Below are positions 26,210 to 26,612 of a stretch of DNA of 26,612 nucleotides, piece by piece. Location: assembly GCA_902494515.1 (NCBI GenBank), contig CABUTS010000037.1, positions 1-26,612 of the forward strand, given 5' to 3'. The stretch's first letter is position 1. Every line of letters starts with the position of its first letter. A program made the position numbers and the translations under genes. This DNA comes from an uncultured Muribaculaceae bacterium. Its GTDB lineage: Bacteria > Bacteroidota > Bacteroidia > Bacteroidales > Muribaculaceae. The notes beneath the pieces were generated by a model. The model made no database searches. It saw nothing but the letters and a program-made list of their open reading frames with translations, and had not been told where the DNA came from.

Positions 26210-26260
26210 ATTTTTTTTCACCCACCTCTCCATAATCTCAGCCGCACTCCGGCATAATCC

Positions 26261-26345
26261 AGCTTCTAAATCCGTCAGCCCCCGGTTTGTAACTCCGGCA
26301 GAAATCCGTAGAATCCCGGTTGTAAATCCGGCAGAAATCCGGGTT
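26261..26345. repeat. Degenerate 33-bp tandem repeat
   Basis: TCCGGCAGAAATCCG occurs at 26294-26308 and 26327-26341, exactly 33 bp apart, with CGGTTTGTAA/CGGTTGTAA between copies and a decayed third copy to the left (TCCAGCTTCTAAATCCG near 26260). It lies upstream of the Rpn-like gene. On the minus strand it reads as 11-residue repeats, but that frame overlaps the promoter and start of the plus-strand gene and is not called. Confidence 0.7.
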
Positions 26346-26417
26346 GACATACTGTTGGAAATCAGTCCATGCGGTTGCCGCTTGACTCAATCCGTCCCGA
26401 ACAAAATTCTGCGGCAC

Positions 26418-26448
26418 TTGCATTTGTCGCGAAAAGGTTGTATCTTTG
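26418..26448 (+). promoter_or_regulatory. Promoter for the Rpn-like gene
   Basis: TTG (26418-26420), a 20-nt spacer and TATCTTTG (26441-26448) match the Bacteroidetes promoter consensus exactly. The ATG follows 21 nt after the -7 box, leaving a very short A-rich leader. Confidence 0.75.
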
Positions 26449-26469
26449 CGAAAACAACCCACTCCGACT

Positions 26470-26612
26470 ATGAGCAAGTTTATCAATCCCTTTACAGACT
26501 ACGGTTTCAAGCGAATTTTCGGTCAGGAATTCCACAAGGATATCCTGATGGATTTCCTGAACGACCTGCTGGAAGGGGAACGGATTATAAAGGATATCAA
26601 CTACACCGACAA
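26470..26612 (+). CDS. Rpn/PD-(D/E)XK nuclease family putative transposase, N-terminal part
   Basis: Only the first 47 codons are in the window. The protein begins MSKFINPFTDYGFKRIFGQ and continues with KDILMDFLNDLLEGERIIKDI, the very characteristic start of the Bacteroidetes Rpn-like family (PD-(D/E)XK nuclease family transposase), here recognised from the conserved NPFTD-x-GFK-x-IFG and DFLNDLL patterns. Relatives are DNA nucleases linked to recA-independent recombination and are often multicopy and near repeats. The catalytic PD-(D/E)XK residues lie beyond the window edge. A consensus promoter directly precedes it. Confidence 0.85.
   Translation, partial: MSKFINPFTDYGFKRIFGQEFHKDILMDFLNDLLEGERIIKDINYTD

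Larger units (their letters stand above)
25801..26469. other. 669-bp AT-rich intergenic region left of the Rpn-like gene
   Basis: No gene is supported. On the minus strand the region from the promoter at 26179-26209 down to the rluB start contains no ATG for some 330 nt, so it is probably a long untranslated leader. It contains a palindrome GATTCAG-AA-CTGAATC (25897-25912), a short hairpin CCGATT/AATCGG near 26093-26112 and a GCCGG/CCGGC stem near 25832-25852. To the right are a degenerate 33-bp repeat and the plus-strand promoter of the next gene. Confidence 0.6.

Noticed and set aside
26238..26486. 82-codon minus-strand frame with 11-residue repeats
   Set aside because: The frame covers a non-coding tandem repeat and overlaps the promoter and start codon of the Rpn-like gene on the other strand; no start context or homology recognised.

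Overview
The window looks like a chromosomal segment of a gut Bacteroidales, most likely from the Muribaculaceae or a near relative (family-level placement is inference). The evidence is a complete SusC/SusD-type polysaccharide utilisation locus (PUL), a one-protein hybrid two-component system (HTCS), promoters of the Bacteroidetes form (-7 TAnnTTTG with a -33 TTG about 20 bp upstream), A-rich leaders without Shine-Dalgarno sequences, a DUF4982-type GH2 enzyme and a glutamine/glycine/asparagine-rich RluB. The DNA is GC-rich for the order, and the SusC, SusD and surface-lipoprotein genes prefer C-ending codons.

Layout. Positions 1-2924 (minus) hold a UvrD/RecB-type helicase cut by the window edge. 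Positions 3000-5456 (minus) hold a secreted GH2 beta-galactosidase with its own promoter. A small DUF486 membrane protein follows at 5658-6029 (minus). Positions 6251-10284 (minus) form a probable operon: exported GH32 fructanase, MFS sugar importer, PfkB fructokinase, ending in an intrinsic terminator. Divergent from it, 10480-13386 (plus) encodes an HTCS with a ribose-binding-like periplasmic sensor. Then come SusC (13666-16704), SusD (16759-18435), a DUF4960-like surface glycan-binding lipoprotein (18532-19722) and a LamG-GH32 protein (20072-22459). A bidirectional terminator separates the PUL from convergent housekeeping genes asnS (22750-24144) and rluB (24211-25800). The right edge holds the start of an Rpn-family PD-(D/E)XK nuclease/transposase.

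How the genes work together. The set matches the order and content of the levan/fructan PUL known from Bacteroides thetaiotaomicron (BT1754-BT1765). SusD and the lipoprotein capture fructan at the cell surface and SusC imports it. GH32 enzymes release fructose, the MFS protein carries it across the inner membrane and the kinase phosphorylates it. The HTCS probably senses periplasmic fructose and activates the locus. Levan versus inulin cannot be told from sequence.

Most notable: the LamG-GH32 protein has Glu where the GH32 nucleophile Asp normally sits and carries a C-terminal tail like a type IX sorting domain. Its leader has a 21-bp tandem repeat and a 15-bp perfect inverted repeat reaching to within 8 nt of the start codon. 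The HTCS and susC promoter regions share a gapped motif that may be the HTCS operator. Several palindromes and short tandem repeats lie between genes.
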